From Agapetus fuscipes (lineage: Eukaryota; Arthropoda; Insecta; Trichoptera; Glossosomatidae), in NCBI GenBank assembly GCA_951799405.1, contig OX637359.1, positions 430,201 through 494,200 of the forward strand: DNA of 64,000 nucleotides, given 5' to 3'. Below, piece by piece: positions 29,640 to 40,121 of this stretch. The notes beneath the pieces are model-generated. The model worked only from the letters and a program-made list of their open reading frames with translations, searched no databases and was not told the origin of the DNA. The translations under genes and the position numbers were made by a program. Each line of letters begins with the position of its first letter. Position 1 is the first letter of the stretch.

Positions 29640-30175
29640 TGATACAAATAATATTAGGATGATTTATTTGGTGAGCGCTGTTTTTGTGTGAATCACACCT
29701 TATAGGTTGGTATGAGGCTGACCACCCATGATGTAAAAAATGGTTCACTTTGCCAATGTCATCTCTGTTTCAGAGAAGGTCGGCAAGAGTTGCAAGTCTT
29801 GTGTTCACGTGAGGTTTTGTTTATTTGTATGCACGCATGCAGAATGTGTAGGCGCGAACTTACATGTGCCTGTCTGTGGGCATGCATTTAATATGAGCCT
29901 TGAATGTTAAGATATCTTTGCAACTTAGATTATAGATTATAGATAGAGCTTACACGTGTCTGTCTGTGGGCATGCATTTGATATGAGTTTTGAATGTTTG
30001 CAACTAAGATTATAGATTATTATAGACACCTCAAGAGCCCTCTGTGAGCTTGGTCGACGCTGTAGAAATCGCCAGTTCTCAAGCAAGACCCAGTTGCTGC
30101 AAGGCTGGATCGAACTTTGGTAAAGGTATACGAATTTTTCACCCAGCGAAGAGCATATTTGAAAATATTTTTGTG
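29640..30175 (-). mobile_element. SINE-A interrupted by element C
   Basis: The SINE-A 3' end (29640-29700) stops at GAATCACACCT and resumes at 30026 with ACACCTCAAGAGCCC. The repeated ACACCT looks like the target-site duplication of the inserted C. Interruption position and internal layout equal those at 15553-16332. Confidence 0.85.
29701..30025 (+). mobile_element. Element C with repeated 3' block
   Basis: TATAGGTTGGTATGAGGC to GCAACTTAGATTATAG (29945), then a second partial 3' end (GTGTCTGTCTGTGGGCATGC to CAACTAAGATTATAG). The extra block also exists in the copy at 15767-16103. Confidence 0.85.
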
Positions 30176-31060
30176 AATCCTAAAATAAATTGTGTAAATT
30201 AAATTTAATCGAGCTTATTTTAGATCGAAGCCTTGTGAATCGACACTATTTTTTTGTTCCTGTAGACATTTCGGCTAAAGGTTCACATCGAGTGTTCGCA
30301 CACACTGCACGACTGTTTTATTTTTTATTGTCGCACTCCCAGTAACGAAAGTCTTTGTATATATCTAGTTGCAATTCTGTCACCCCAACGTTTAATCTAA
30401 TAGCACAAATAAAGCGCGAATAATAGCAGAGCGAATAAAGCAACAATAATATTATACATAATCCAAAGCTGAGAATCAGAGCAAATGTCAGCGGAGGATT
30501 AACACCATCGACACAAAATATAATGGACTAGAAACTAGCTTACTGCATTGAAGCTCACTATGAGACAAAGCTGTCAGACAGACCTGTCAAACCCAACAAC
30601 GTAACGCAACGCAACTAAGCTTTACATTTAGTTTACCTTCTTGGATTCCGGAAAGCAACTCTCCACGTGCTACAAAGTTTACCTGAGTTTGTTGACCCAA
30701 TCAAAAAAGGGTAAATGATTCGTTTGACACATCATGCAATACAAGTAACATAACATTCCATGTAACGCATGTCTTGATGTCCATGTAACACATGTTTTAA
30801 GGTCCATGTAATACATGTTTCATGTGACATGTGTGACACATGTGTTAATGAACACGCCATGCAGTCATCAGGCTAACTATAATTCTCACACAGATGACAA
30901 CTCCACATTCTAAATTGTTGCGTGAGTTGTTTACTTTGTTTTTGAATGAGGAGTTTTCTTCCTTGCGTAACTTTTTCTTGAGCGCAGTTTTCGTATGACT
31001 CACCTCGGTAACTTAAAAAAAAGGTTCTGTTTTGGTCGTGCCGTTTATTATAGGCTCACA
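30176..31060. other. No gene recognised; short CATGTAAC repeats
   Basis: About 900 bp without repeat families, except a SINE-B tip at 30598-30640. At 30758-30850, TCCATGTAACACATGT-like words recur four times with variants. Confidence 0.45.
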
Positions 31061-31064
31061 ATCC

Positions 31065-31325
31065 GGTCGAGAGCTCAGTTGGTATACTGTTTGTATTCTA
31101 CGCCGCTCGGTCAGAAATGAAAAACAGATATCGGAAATTCCAGCAAGGTTTACTCAGCCTTCACAATAAACGAAAACCTGCCACCTGAGAGCTGGAAAAC
31201 CCACCATAAAATGAAGTGGTTAGCGTGTAAAGTCAGCCCCCTTACCTGTGAAAATAATTCGTTCCACTAGCCACATGCGACACCTTTAGAGACAAAGCTG
31301 TAAGAAATTGCACTATGTGCAGCTT
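31065..31325 (+). mobile_element. SINE-B, diverged
   Basis: GGTCGAGAGCTCAGTTGGTA, then GTTTACTCAGCCTTCACAAT, GAAGTGGTTAGCGTGTAAAG and GCTGTAAGAAATTGCACTATG. The B box is deleted. Confidence 0.78.
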
Positions 31326-31607
31326 AGTTCCTTTACGTTGTATTCTTTTAGGGTGGCAGATAGTCGAGCCGACCGCTCTCCTTCTGTCGTTGTTAGGCGT
31401 AGACTGCCGGAATAGCAACACTCGTCGGAGCCGAGAAATACTTCGGCTGTTTCCGTCAAGTCGATCTACGCGCACTGAGCAGGCTACATGCGCGCGCAGT
31501 GTGGGCCATTTTATAAAAAGTGCGCTGCACTTAACAGATATCTTCTAGATTACTCTAGATTCTAGTACATTGTTATTTTCATAATAATTAGATAATAAAT
31601 GTTACAC
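31326..31607. other. No recognised feature
   Basis: Overlapping frames of 77 residues on each strand (31242-31475 -, 31315-31548 +) lack known motifs. Confidence 0.35.
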
Positions 31608-31985
31608 CAACAAACTGAGGACGTGCCAAAGAGCTATTGAAAGGAAGATGCTGGGAATCAGCCTCAGAGACAGGGTTCTAAACCAGGAGATCCGTAGACG
31701 CACTGGTGTCACTGATGTCATACAGCGAGTGGCCTGCTTAAAGTGGCGCTGGGCTGGTCACGTCGCAAGGCAGGACCATGAAGGTGGCCGAAAAGGATCG
31801 TCCAGTGGTGACCCATGATGTCCAAGCGGGGAGTGGGGAGACCCCAACTGAGGTGGCTGGACCACATTAAGGAACTTCAGGCAGAGGATGGCTGAACACA
31901 GCAGCTGACGATGGAGAGAATTGGAGGATGCCTACTTCCAGGAGTGGACTGAGAAAGGCTGAGGAAGAAGAACTGTTGCATGCTG
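31608..31985 (+). pseudogene. BovB/RTE-like reverse transcriptase C-terminal fragment
   Basis: The frame reads KLRTCQRAIERKMLGISLRD, EIRRRTGVTDVIQRVACLKW and RWAGHVARQDHE, a highly conserved stretch of BovB-type RTE elements. A 1-base loss near 31780 breaks the frame. The remainder (W-DHIK, then NW-LEDAYFQEWTEKG) ends at TGA near 31962, followed by GAAGAAGAAC. The upstream catalytic domain is missing. Confidence 0.82.
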
Positions 31986-32269
31986 AAGGCTAGGTGATGG
32001 TCTGTGAGGGTGCTATATTAGGCAACCATTTTATACACGTCATCACCTTGTTTACTTACCGAACAGATTATTGAAAACAAAAAAAATAACATACAACTGT
32101 TCACGTTTTTACAGCTTTTCAGGCAAATCACTTTGTAGTTTTACGTCTATAATTTTGTATCAGATTCAAGAACGGAAAAATAATCTTTTTATGTAACTTA
32201 TTGTACACTGTTACGATTTGCTCGATTTCAATTTAATAAAACTTTGATTAAATTTCATTGATCGAAGAT

Positions 32270-32495
32270 TGTAAAAAATGGTTCACTTTGCCAATTTCAC
32301 CCCTGTTTCAGGGAAGGTCGGCAAAAGTTGCAGGGATTATGTTCATTTGAGGTTTGGATTTTAATTTGTAAGCACACATTCAGAATTTGTATGCGCGAAC
32401 TTAGGTAGGTACGTACGTGCCTGTTTGTGGGCGTGCATTTGATAATGAGTTTTGAATGTTAATAATATATCCTTGCAACTTAGATTATAGATCAA
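32270..32495 (+). mobile_element. Element C, 5' end missing
   Basis: GTAAAAAATGGTTCACTTTG to CCTTGCAACTTAGATTATAG. Confidence 0.85.
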
Positions 32496-32769
32496 AGAAC
32501 ATTGGATATTTTAAAATGTCAAAACCAAAAGTGAATCACACCTCAAGAGCCTTCTGCGAGCTTGGTTGTGTAATAATGGAAAGGGTCAATTACTCAAGCA
32601 AGATCCAATGTGCTGTTAGGCTGGATGAACCTTTCGTCACCTGTCTTTGGTAGGGGCATTGAATTTTTCATCTCCATGATAGAACAACACTACACAGCAA
32701 CTAAACTACACAGTGACATAATGACACATGACAGCACGACACATGACAGAACAAGACATTACAGAACAA

Positions 32770-32945
32770 CGGAAGGTCGGCAAGAGTTGCAGGGCAGTTC
32801 ATTTGAGAGTTGGGTTTTTTATATTGTAGGTTCACATGTGGCATGTGTAAGCGCGAAATTATGCATGTCTGCTTGTGGGAATGCATTTAATATGAATCTC
32901 AAATGATACATATCTTTGCAGCTTAGATTTAGATTTAGATTTAGA
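32770..32945 (+). mobile_element. Element C, 5'-truncated
   Basis: GGAAGGTCGGCAAGAGTTGC to TTGCAGCTTAGATTTAGATT, tail TTTAGATTTAGA. It lies between two blocks of the 15-bp minisatellite. Confidence 0.85.
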
Positions 32946-33059
32946 CATGACAGAACATCATAGTGACGCACATGACAAAACAACACCGAAAATACATCAC
33001 TATGACAATGTTTTTTCATGTGCCGTTATGGTATAATAATCTGTTTAAGGTATGGCATG

Positions 33060-33405
33060 TTTTGTCACAGTGATGTTTTGTCATGTGTCGTTCTGTAATG
33101 TGTTGTTCTGTCATGTGTCGTTCTGTCATGTGTCGTTCTGTCATGTGTCGTTCTGTCATGTGTCGTTCTGTCATGTGTCGTTCTGTCATGTGTCGTTCTG
33201 TCATGTGTCGTTCTGCCATGTGTCGTTCTGTCATGGGTCGTTCTGTCATGTGTCGTTCTGTCATGTGTCGTTCTGTCATGTGTCGTTCTGTCATGGGTCG
33301 TTCTATAATGTGTCGTTTTGTCATGTGTCGTTTTGTCATGTGTCGTTCTGTCATGTGTCGATTTGTCTTTGTCGTTGTGCTATGTGTCATTTTGTCACCG
33401 TGCCC
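33060..33405. repeat. 15-bp minisatellite TGTCATGTGTCGTTC
   Basis: About 20 near-identical copies. Since 15 is a multiple of 3 and the unit has no stop, frames on both strands stay open as pentapeptide repeats (for example CHVSF and HMTER). Further units: 32700-32770, 32945-33000, 27505-27545 and 45040-45100. Not a gene. Confidence 0.95.
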
Positions 33406-33727
33406 TTCTAATCTATCACGGAATTTTTCACCTTAGCGAAGAGCATTTTTGAAAATATTCTTACGATTTTTCTGGGTTCTCTTTTAACTACGCTGCAATT
33501 ATTTAATTTAACATAATTTATTTTACACAATTTACAGCAATTGACTTCTAGCTCTGGATTTCGAACTTTACGGCTCAATGTTTTATCGACACCTGGCTGC
33601 TGCTCTATTGCAGTCCTCTTATATAGGTGCAACAGAGATCTTTCTTGCATATTCCAGATCATTCATCGATCTCTCGCTCACATCAGAACGTCAATCTACG
33701 CACTACCATCATCATGGACTGCTTCCA

Positions 33728-33948
33728 GTACCCTTAGTACGAGTTGCAAAACTTTAGTAAAGTAAAGTTTAAGTATTAAAGAGTGATTTTCCCCAAAATC
33801 TGCCGTTTTTGTTTCTTACACTTTATGGTCTTAGCAAAAGAGTTACAGTGATGAAGAAAATCAAGTTCAAACAAACAAAAACGGCAGATTTTGGGGATAA
33901 CCACTCTTTAATACTTTCCGTAAACTTTACAACTCGTACTCAGGGAAC
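33728..33948. mobile_element. Foldback/MITE F, copy 1
   Basis: The left arm GTACCCTTAGTACGAGTTGC and AATCTGCCGTTTTTGTTT mirror the right arm AAACAAAAACGGCAGATT and AACTCGTACTCAGGGAAC. Arms are about 80 bp around a centre of about 60 bp (CACTTTATGGTCTTAGC, GTTACAGTGATGAAG). Copy 2 is at 46363-46594; half copies are at 25493 and 55100. Confidence 0.8.
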
Positions 33949-34039
33949 ATAATGATTAATGGTTCTACCCACACTATTGTAAATGTACTCGTATAGGTGC
34001 GCGTAGGTACTTTTATTTCGTATTTCGTAACAATCTATT

Positions 34040-34122
34040 TGTTTTTGTACTTAGCCCGGAATCGTACTCACGACCTTCCGATTCCAAATCCTTGCTTTAA
34101 CCACTAGACTACGGACCGGTCT
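34040..34122 (-). mobile_element. SINE-A head
   Basis: Reversed tRNA-like head: GGAATCGTACTCACGACC and AACCACTAGACTACGGACCG; body absent. Confidence 0.65.
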
Positions 34123-34634
34123 CGAACAATCCAGCTTGTGTATACTACCTAAGTTTTTCCAGATAATCGTCTAGCAGGCCAGCGTCTACAGGCGGCCCCC
34201 TGTCTCATCTATAATTCATTTCATATCAATCATAGTGAGTTGAGCACACGGCGCGGCTCTCGAGCCTCCCTAGTCGCTCTCCACCCCGCGCAAAGCCTGT
34301 TTGCCCAACATCAAGCATGCAAGGTTTTTGCGACTGTATAAGTATAAACCTACACATACATGTAGATGCGAGTATACACTGTACCCATTATGTGAACAGA
34401 TACTAGAAGTTCTTTGATGTTTTTTTAAAATGCAAATAGAAATTGAAGTTTTTTTTGTGGTTGTAAATTTGTAAAAAAATATAAGTACATTAAAAAAGTA
34501 GAAATATGTAAATAAATGGAAGCATTTCTGTGAAGGCTCACTCTACCGTTAGGGTAATAGTGATAAAGTTACAATAACAGATCTATTTGATCCGGTTCCC
34601 AAATGCTTTTTTCATTCCACGTTTTCTCCATTTT
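34123..34634. other. No recognised feature
   Basis: Mixed AT-rich sequence with a short GC-richer stretch at 34240-34310; nothing assignable. Confidence 0.4.
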
Positions 34635-34800
34635 TCATTACTAATCTACACATATAGTGCGACTACTTGCTGCTTTTCATTTAATTTTTGGGTTTGACAT
34701 AAACACCGGAACGGAAAATCATTCAACACCATAAGTGAGGATCGAACATAAGCTTTCGGCATGTAATGCAAGCATTCTACCAACTGAGCAATTGACCGGA
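34635..34800 (-). mobile_element. SINE-B with internal deletion
   Basis: 3' end ACACATATAGTGCGACTACTTGC, the body mostly lost, and head CAACTGAGCAATTGACCGG. Confidence 0.65.
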
Positions 34801-35261
34801 TTTTGCCGGGGAATTAAAAAAAAAAAGGAATATTTTTTTCTCGCCGTGCAAATGTCACAGATAAATGTGACCAGGGTCCTTAAAAGCATACAGCAATATT
34901 GTAATTTGCCTTTTCCAACTTGCTATTTCGCTATCTTTGGAATTTGTGTCGAGTCCACTCCAAACACATGCATTTTGTTTCGAGATATATTTTTAAAACG
35001 TTCATTGTTTCTGAGCTTTTTCAGGATTTTGAATATGTGCAGGAGAGACCCTAACCTGCCCTCATTCCTTAAGGTTGATTGAGAGGGCACACAAGGCAAC
35101 ACACGCCGCATGTCTTTGATGTCGTGTGCCCTGTGTTCCACATACCCTAAGGTGTGGGTGCCACGACCCTAAAAACCATCTCCTAAAAACCAACTCCTGT
35201 GTGACACTCTTGCACGTATACATTTCTTCCTCCTCTTCTTTTAGTAAATGATGTTGGTTCC

Positions 35262-35412
35262 ACGACAAGATGTCCATAGACAAAATGTCCAACGACATAA
35301 TGTCCATCGACAAAAAAACCACCCGACATAATGTTTACCGACAAAATGACCACGTGACATAATGCCCACCGACAAAATGTCCACGCGACATAATGTCCAC
35401 CGACAAAAAATC
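35262..35412. repeat. 15-bp minisatellite, GACAAAATGTCCACC type
   Basis: About ten forward copies of the unit seen at 6797-7345, here without the inverted end. Confidence 0.88.
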
Positions 35413-36039
35413 CTTCGCATTGATTAGTTCATTATCTTTTTGTTTTTGTTTTAATATGATAAATGATTTACATTTTAAGTGGTTTTAGGCTTTCATGGCC
35501 GGCTTCAGATGATGATAAGGAAGTAGAATCCATCTTTTTAGGCTTGTAGACCATGGTCAAATAATTCTTTTGTAGGCTGCTTTATTCTTTTTTGGAAGGC
35601 TGCTACGTTTCGTCGATTTACATTTTATTTGATATGGTAGAATTCATGTCGATTGGACAAGGCGCGTTAGTTCTAATTTATGTCGATAGGACACGACGCA
35701 GGCGGGGTTCGAACCAGCGCTAGTGTCAATAATGTAAATTCGAGCGCCTTAACGCCTTATCCCTCGCCCATCCCAGCGAATGTCATGCAAGAATGTTGAA
35801 CTGTGGAGTGGTCGTGCTTAGAGGGGATTTCCTTGCTCTGCCAGCCCTATAGCATGCACAGGCGAGTCAACAGCCGACTCGACTCCCCCCACCCGCCATG
35901 TTGCAAAATTGCACTCCAAACAGTTCACTGGTGGCTGAGCTGCAAGGAAAAGTAATCGACGTTCACTTGAAAAAAAAATGGCGGTTAATCTGCAATGTTG
36001 GAGGCCAAAGCATTCAAATTTTAAATACTCAGTACTATA
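35413..36039. other. Possible hairpin motif and tRNA-like head
   Basis: TTCATGGCCGGCTTCAGATG (35500) and GCTGCTACGTTTCGTCG (35610) form a TCTGAAG...CGAAACG-type pair on the reverse strand, like other hairpin modules here. At 35698-35775 a reversed tRNA-like head (GGGGTTCGAACCAGCG) occurs without a recognised SINE body. Confidence 0.35.
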
Positions 36040-36044
36040 ATCTG

Positions 36045-36267
36045 TTAACATTTACAATTCATATTAAGTGCATGCCCAGAAAACAGGCACGTGTAAGTTC
36101 GCGCTTACAAATGCTACACGTGTAATCATACATTTAAAGCCAAACCTCAAATGAACATAAGCCCTGCAACTTTTGCTGACTTTCCATGCAACAGGGGTGA
36201 CATTGGAAAAGTGAACATTTATTTACAGTATGGGGGTCAGCCTCATACCAACCTATAAGCCAAGGGA
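36045..36267 (-). mobile_element. Element C, full length
   Basis: AACCTATAAGCCAAGGG (5' end reversed), CAACAGGGGTGACATTGG and GTGTAAGTTCGCGCTTAC; the 3' tail is degraded. Confidence 0.85.
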
Positions 36268-36404
36268 ACTCAGCTTAAATAGTTTAAATTACTTAGATAA
36301 ATTATTAATCAGCTTAATAATGTATAAGTTTTTAAAAGAATGTGATATTGTTTGTAGTCAGCTGAAACCTACTACATGGCAATTAGGTGTCTTGAGCGTT
36401 AACC

Positions 36405-36625
36405 ACTAGACAAAGCTACGCAACTTAGCTAACCGTGCAGTGTAACTTCTTGCCATGTTATTCCCGGAGGAGTCGCATGTGGCGACTAGAACCTATTTAC
36501 TTTAATATGTAAAGGAGCTGGCCTTACACCAACCACTTCAGTTGAAATAGGGGTTTTCCTAGCTACCGAGGGTTTTCAGAGCAGCTTTCTTGTGAAGGCT
36601 GAGTAAGCCTTGCCGATATACAATA
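36405..36625 (-). mobile_element. SINE-B, headless
   Basis: TGTAACTTCTTGCCATGTTATTC..., GAGTCGCATGTGGCGAC and TTGTGAAGGCTGAGTAAGCC on the reverse strand. Confidence 0.75.
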
Positions 36626-36939
36626 TATAATACAGACTATCTAAGGTTATTTTTGTTAGAGTAAATGTCGTATATATTGCAGGACCTCGTCCTTTCCCAG
36701 TACGCTTTCTACGGCGTAGAAGTAACATCTGGGATCTACGAGTTTTGCTTTACGCTCTCTGTAGGTATAGGAAGTTATGTACCTATATACTTAAGTTATC
36801 AAAGGAAACGGCAAGAACTCGAGCGGGGGCCTGAGTTGACAACCAGTGGCTGGCTTATATTATTTTAAATAAATAAAATATTCTAAAATATTTTTATTCT
36901 TCAATTGCTACGTAGGTATTTTGAAAAAAGGTCATAGTG

Positions 36940-37190
36940 TGGACGATAGCTCAGATGGTGAGTGCTTGTATTTCATGCTGAGAGCTTGGATTTGATTCCC
37001 ACCAAAGGTGTCACAAAGTTTTATTCATCAGCCCCGTCGGGAGCTGGGAAACCCCCATGTTAAGTGATGTGGTTGGCGGAAAGGTGGCGCCTTTACTTGT
37101 GAAAAAAATGTTCCAAATGCCACAAGAGATCCCTTCGGGAGCAACGCGGTAAGAAGTTGCGCTGTATGTGTGAAGTTTTGTTGCATTATC
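36940..37190 (+). mobile_element. SINE-B with internal deletion
   Basis: GACGATAGCTCAGATGGTGAG head, GAGCTGGGAAACCCCC, GTGGTTGGCGGAAAGG and CGGTAAGAAGTTGCGCTG. Confidence 0.75.
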
Positions 37191-37287
37191 TACCTCTTGT
37201 TTTTCACAAATTTTCTCGTACTTTCCCATTCTTCTCAAACTTACTTACTAAACATTTCATTTCATCCACCATTTCAACTTTTGTAGA

Positions 37288-37618
37288 ATAACCAATCTAT
37301 AATCTAAGTTGCAAAGACATACTTACTTTAAATTCAGATTAAATACATGCCCACAAACAGACACGTGTAAATTCATACTTACAAATGCTGCATGCTTAGT
37401 TAAAATTCAAAATACAAACCTTAAATTATTAAAAAATGAAAACAAACTTTGTTTAGTTCTACTTTATTTACCTTAAATAATAAAATAATTATAAACCTGA
37501 AATTAACATAAAACCCTGTAACTTTTGCTGGCTTTCCCTAAAACAGGGGTGGCATTGGCAAAGTGAATGATTTCTTACAGTATGGGTGGGCAGCCTCATA
37601 CCAACCTATAGGTCAAGG
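37288..37618 (-). mobile_element. Element C with internal AT-rich expansion
   Basis: CTATAATCTAAGTTGCAAAG to AACCTATAGGTCAAGG reversed, with about 80 extra AT-rich bases near 37410-37495. Confidence 0.82.
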
Positions 37619-37939
37619 GGGCTATCATTATTAATAAACGAGTATTCTTCGCTCTCTTCCTTTCTATTTAAAAAAAATTGAAGGAATGGTTTTGCTTGGA
37701 TGCTGTAAGGTTAAGAAAAGGGTGTTCGCATCTTGAGAAAGGCTATGAAGGGAAGAGAGTCTCAGATACAAGAAGCTTCCCTCTCTCTCTAGAAGGGTGC
37801 AGAAGAAGACCAAGTGGGGAGGGGGGAGAGGGGGATAAAGAAAGCGCTCCACATTTCTACTTCACACTTTCAGAAAACCAGCTCGTTCCCAATACAATAT
37901 TCTTCTTCATCCTATTCCTCGTAACTATGGGCTGTGACT

Positions 37940-38125
37940 TTTGAGCTCTTTTGCAAGAATAGATGGATGTCGTGGTAGAGGAAGACCTAGAAAGGTATGG
38001 ATGGACCAGATTCCTTAAATAGCGTATGAATGTGATATTCAGAGTCATAATAAAAGGAGACCTTGTATGAAAAAGGATGAAATGAAAGAAGTCTGTAAGA
38101 ACCGAAAAAAATGGCGGTTGATGTG
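37940..38125 (+). pseudogene. RTE-like LINE 3' coding remnant
   Basis: The frame CRGRGRPRKVWMDQI matches the KGRPRKVW-DQI of 42960-43000, followed after a stop by RRPCMKKDEMKEVCKNRKKW. This is the C-terminal end of the ACAGTT-tail RTE family; interrupted and not functional. Confidence 0.6.
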
Positions 38126-38474
38126 CAATGCTGGCGGTTAAGAATAAGACTTTCAAAACTTTCATTAGATCATTTTTTATAGAATATGTTTTGAAGCTTT
38201 AAGTTTTATTGTTTAGTGATTGTTTGTTTTATATACTTAATTGTTTGTACCTATTCCTTGACTTATAGGTTGATATGAAGCTGTCAAAACATTTTTTACG
38301 GATTAAATGGATTAGTTGTGGGAAAGGTTGCTTTCTACAATAACTCCTTCCTGATGATGATATGCGCATGGCAACAGGAAGCTTTGAGGTTGAATATTCA
38401 GAGCACAGACGATCGCTGAACATTCAACGTTTTTATCTGAAATTTGTTTACCCGCATTTATTATTAGAATATGA

Positions 38475-38640
38475 AATTACTGGAAAATAAAACACAAAGT
38501 TTTTATTCACTAATTGATTTAATTTATTCGAGCGCTTTCGATGTTATCACATCATTATCAAAAGGACAACAATGTGATAAGATCGAAAGCGCTCGAGGAA
38601 ATAAATCAACTAGTGAAGAAAACCTTTGTGTTTATATTTA
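38475..38640. mobile_element. Foldback element with GAAAGCGCTCGA hairpin
   Basis: The arms AAACACAAAGTTTTTATTCAC and GTGAAGAAAACCTTTGTGTTT are inverted, as are TTATTCGAGCGCTTTCGATG and GATCGAAAGCGCTCGAGG. The central words CATCATTATCAAAAGGACAAC resemble repeat G. Confidence 0.7.
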
Positions 38641-38716
38641 AACATTATTAATTTAAAATGAATCATCACAATGCCAGTAAACAAACCCTTAAACTTTTAA
38701 TTTATTTGTTGAAGTA

Positions 38717-39120
38717 CTTACTTCTCTTGATGTCGTCCAGCCACCTCAGTCGTGGTCTCCCCACTCCCCGCTTGGACATCCTGGGCCGCCAATGGACGAT
38801 CTTTTTCTGCCAACTGTCATGGTCCTGCCTTACGACAGGACCAGCCCAGCGCCACTTTAAGCAGGCCACTCGCTGTATGACATCAGTGACACCAGTGCGT
38901 CTACGGATCTCCTGGTTTGGAACCCTGCCCTGGCTGATTCCCAGCATCTTCCTATCAATGCCTCTTTGGCACGTTATCAGTCTGCTGTCGTCCGAAGACA
39001 TCAAGGGAACTGCAGACAGAGGAGGGCTGAACACAGCAGCCGATAGACAGAATTGGAGAGGATTGGAGGAGGCCTACGTCAAGGAGTGGACTGAGAAAGG
39101 TTGAATAAGAAAAATAAGAA
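38717..39120 (+). mobile_element. BovB/RTE-like insertion with 5' inversion and TSD
   Basis: GTTGAAGTA lies at 38708-38716 and 39121-39129. Inside, 38729-38985 encodes the element on the reverse strand (RLITCQRGIDRKMLGIS, EIRRRTGVTDVIQRVACLKW, GRPRLRWLDDIK). From about 38994 to 39104 it encodes the next segment on the forward strand (EDIKGTADRGGLNTAA, LEEAYVKEWTEKG, stop). The inverted part ends where the direct part begins (DDIK/EDIK). This is the structure expected from twin priming of a non-LTR retrotransposon. Confidence 0.88.
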
Positions 39121-39441
39121 GTTGAAGTAGTTTCTGGTCTTGCATATTACGAGTCAATGCGTAGACTGCAGTAGAGCAATCTCATGCATGAAATGCATAA
39201 CTCCATGAGTGTTGACTGTTCAGTGATGGTGTGTGGGAGGCACAAATTATTCATGCCAACTCAACGAGTTGACGAAAAGAGGAAGAAGAAGCGAATGAAA
39301 TGTTTCAATTTAAAACGTCGTGTGAGCCGGCGCGGCGCTTTGACGTCATAAGGGAAAGAGAGCAAGTGGGTTCGCGCTTGTACATGCTTATCCATGTATA
39401 TTACTTCTTGCTTTGGGGCAACTATAAAGTATAATCTATAT

Positions 39442-39896
39442 CAGGGGTGCCCATACTTTTTCTTGAGGAGATCGACCTAGCAAATATTTATGAATTGAAG
39501 ATCGACATTTTAACTGTTTAGCCCACCAAATATAACTCTTAATTCATAATGTATAAACATTTATTAAGAAAAAAATTTGCATAAGTAAAACTACATTGAG
39601 TGCAAAATGCCAATCTGTATTAAATTTTTAATCTGTAGCAATACAAAAAGAATACTGGTACAACATAAAAATAAAAATGATCTTGATGCTGATGTCGAAG
39701 CGTGACATTGGTGGTCCTCCACAAAATGTTCGTAGTTAGGGATATTCTCAGTTAAAGCTAGACGCAAGCAGGCTGTCAGGTGGGCATTTGTGAGACGAGT
39801 ACGATACATTTTTTATTTTGAAAAAAGCTACAGTTTTAAGGTCGATCACTGACAATTTTAGCTAACCTTCCGCGATCGACCGTTTGGGCACCTCTG
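39442..39896 (-). mobile_element. hAT-superfamily deletion derivative
   Basis: The ends CAGGGGTGCCCATACTTTTT and, reversed, CAGAGGTGCCCAAACGG are hAT-type. The flanking 8 bp ATCTATAT and ATCTATAA differ at one base, as expected for an aged 8-bp TSD. A reverse frame (39591-39809) starts TRLTNAHLTACLRLALTENI, resembling the C-terminus of hAT transposases (RLTDEHL-x-LR pattern). Most of the transposase is deleted. Confidence 0.78.
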
Positions 39897-39939
39897 ATCT
39901 ATAATGTAATATGAGAAAGTATAAAAAATTAAAGAACAC

Positions 39940-40120
39940 AGAGTCTTATTTTCACAAGTTGAGCGTTTATTTCACCTCGAGTACTTTCGACTTGCTTGCG
40001 TCATTTCAAGAGGACACTGTTACACAATTGACAAGACATAAACCATAGAGAAATGAGAGGGATGAGCTACGCCAAAGAGGTATAAAATAATAACAAAGGC
40101 GAAGCAGCAGGAATCTAAAC
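39940..40120 (-). mobile_element. Repeat G, single arm
   Basis: TTTCACCTCGAGTACTTTCG, GTCATTTCAAGAGGACACTG and CATAAACCATAGAGAAATG; the reverse of 20045-20290. Confidence 0.7.
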
Positions 40121-40121
40121 A

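Larger units (their letters stand above)
32532..33465 (-). mobile_element. SINE-A split by C and a minisatellite
   Basis: CACACCTCAAGAGCCTTCTG to GCATTGAATTTTTCA (32532-32668). It resumes at about 33418 as GGAATTTTTCACCTTAGCG and AGAGCATTTTTGAAAATATT. The 750 bp between hold minisatellite units and a C copy. Confidence 0.75.

Noticed and set aside
33016..33436. Long overlapping open frames on both strands with pentapeptide repeats
   Set aside because: They are produced by a 15-bp tandem repeat without stop codons; no gene features.
34735..35141. 115-residue forward and 72-residue reverse frames
   Set aside because: The first begins inside a SINE-B head; the remainder shows no domain.
37664..38165. 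Frames around an RTE remnant (88-102 residues)
   Set aside because: The reverse frames are antisense to a recognisable RTE coding remnant.
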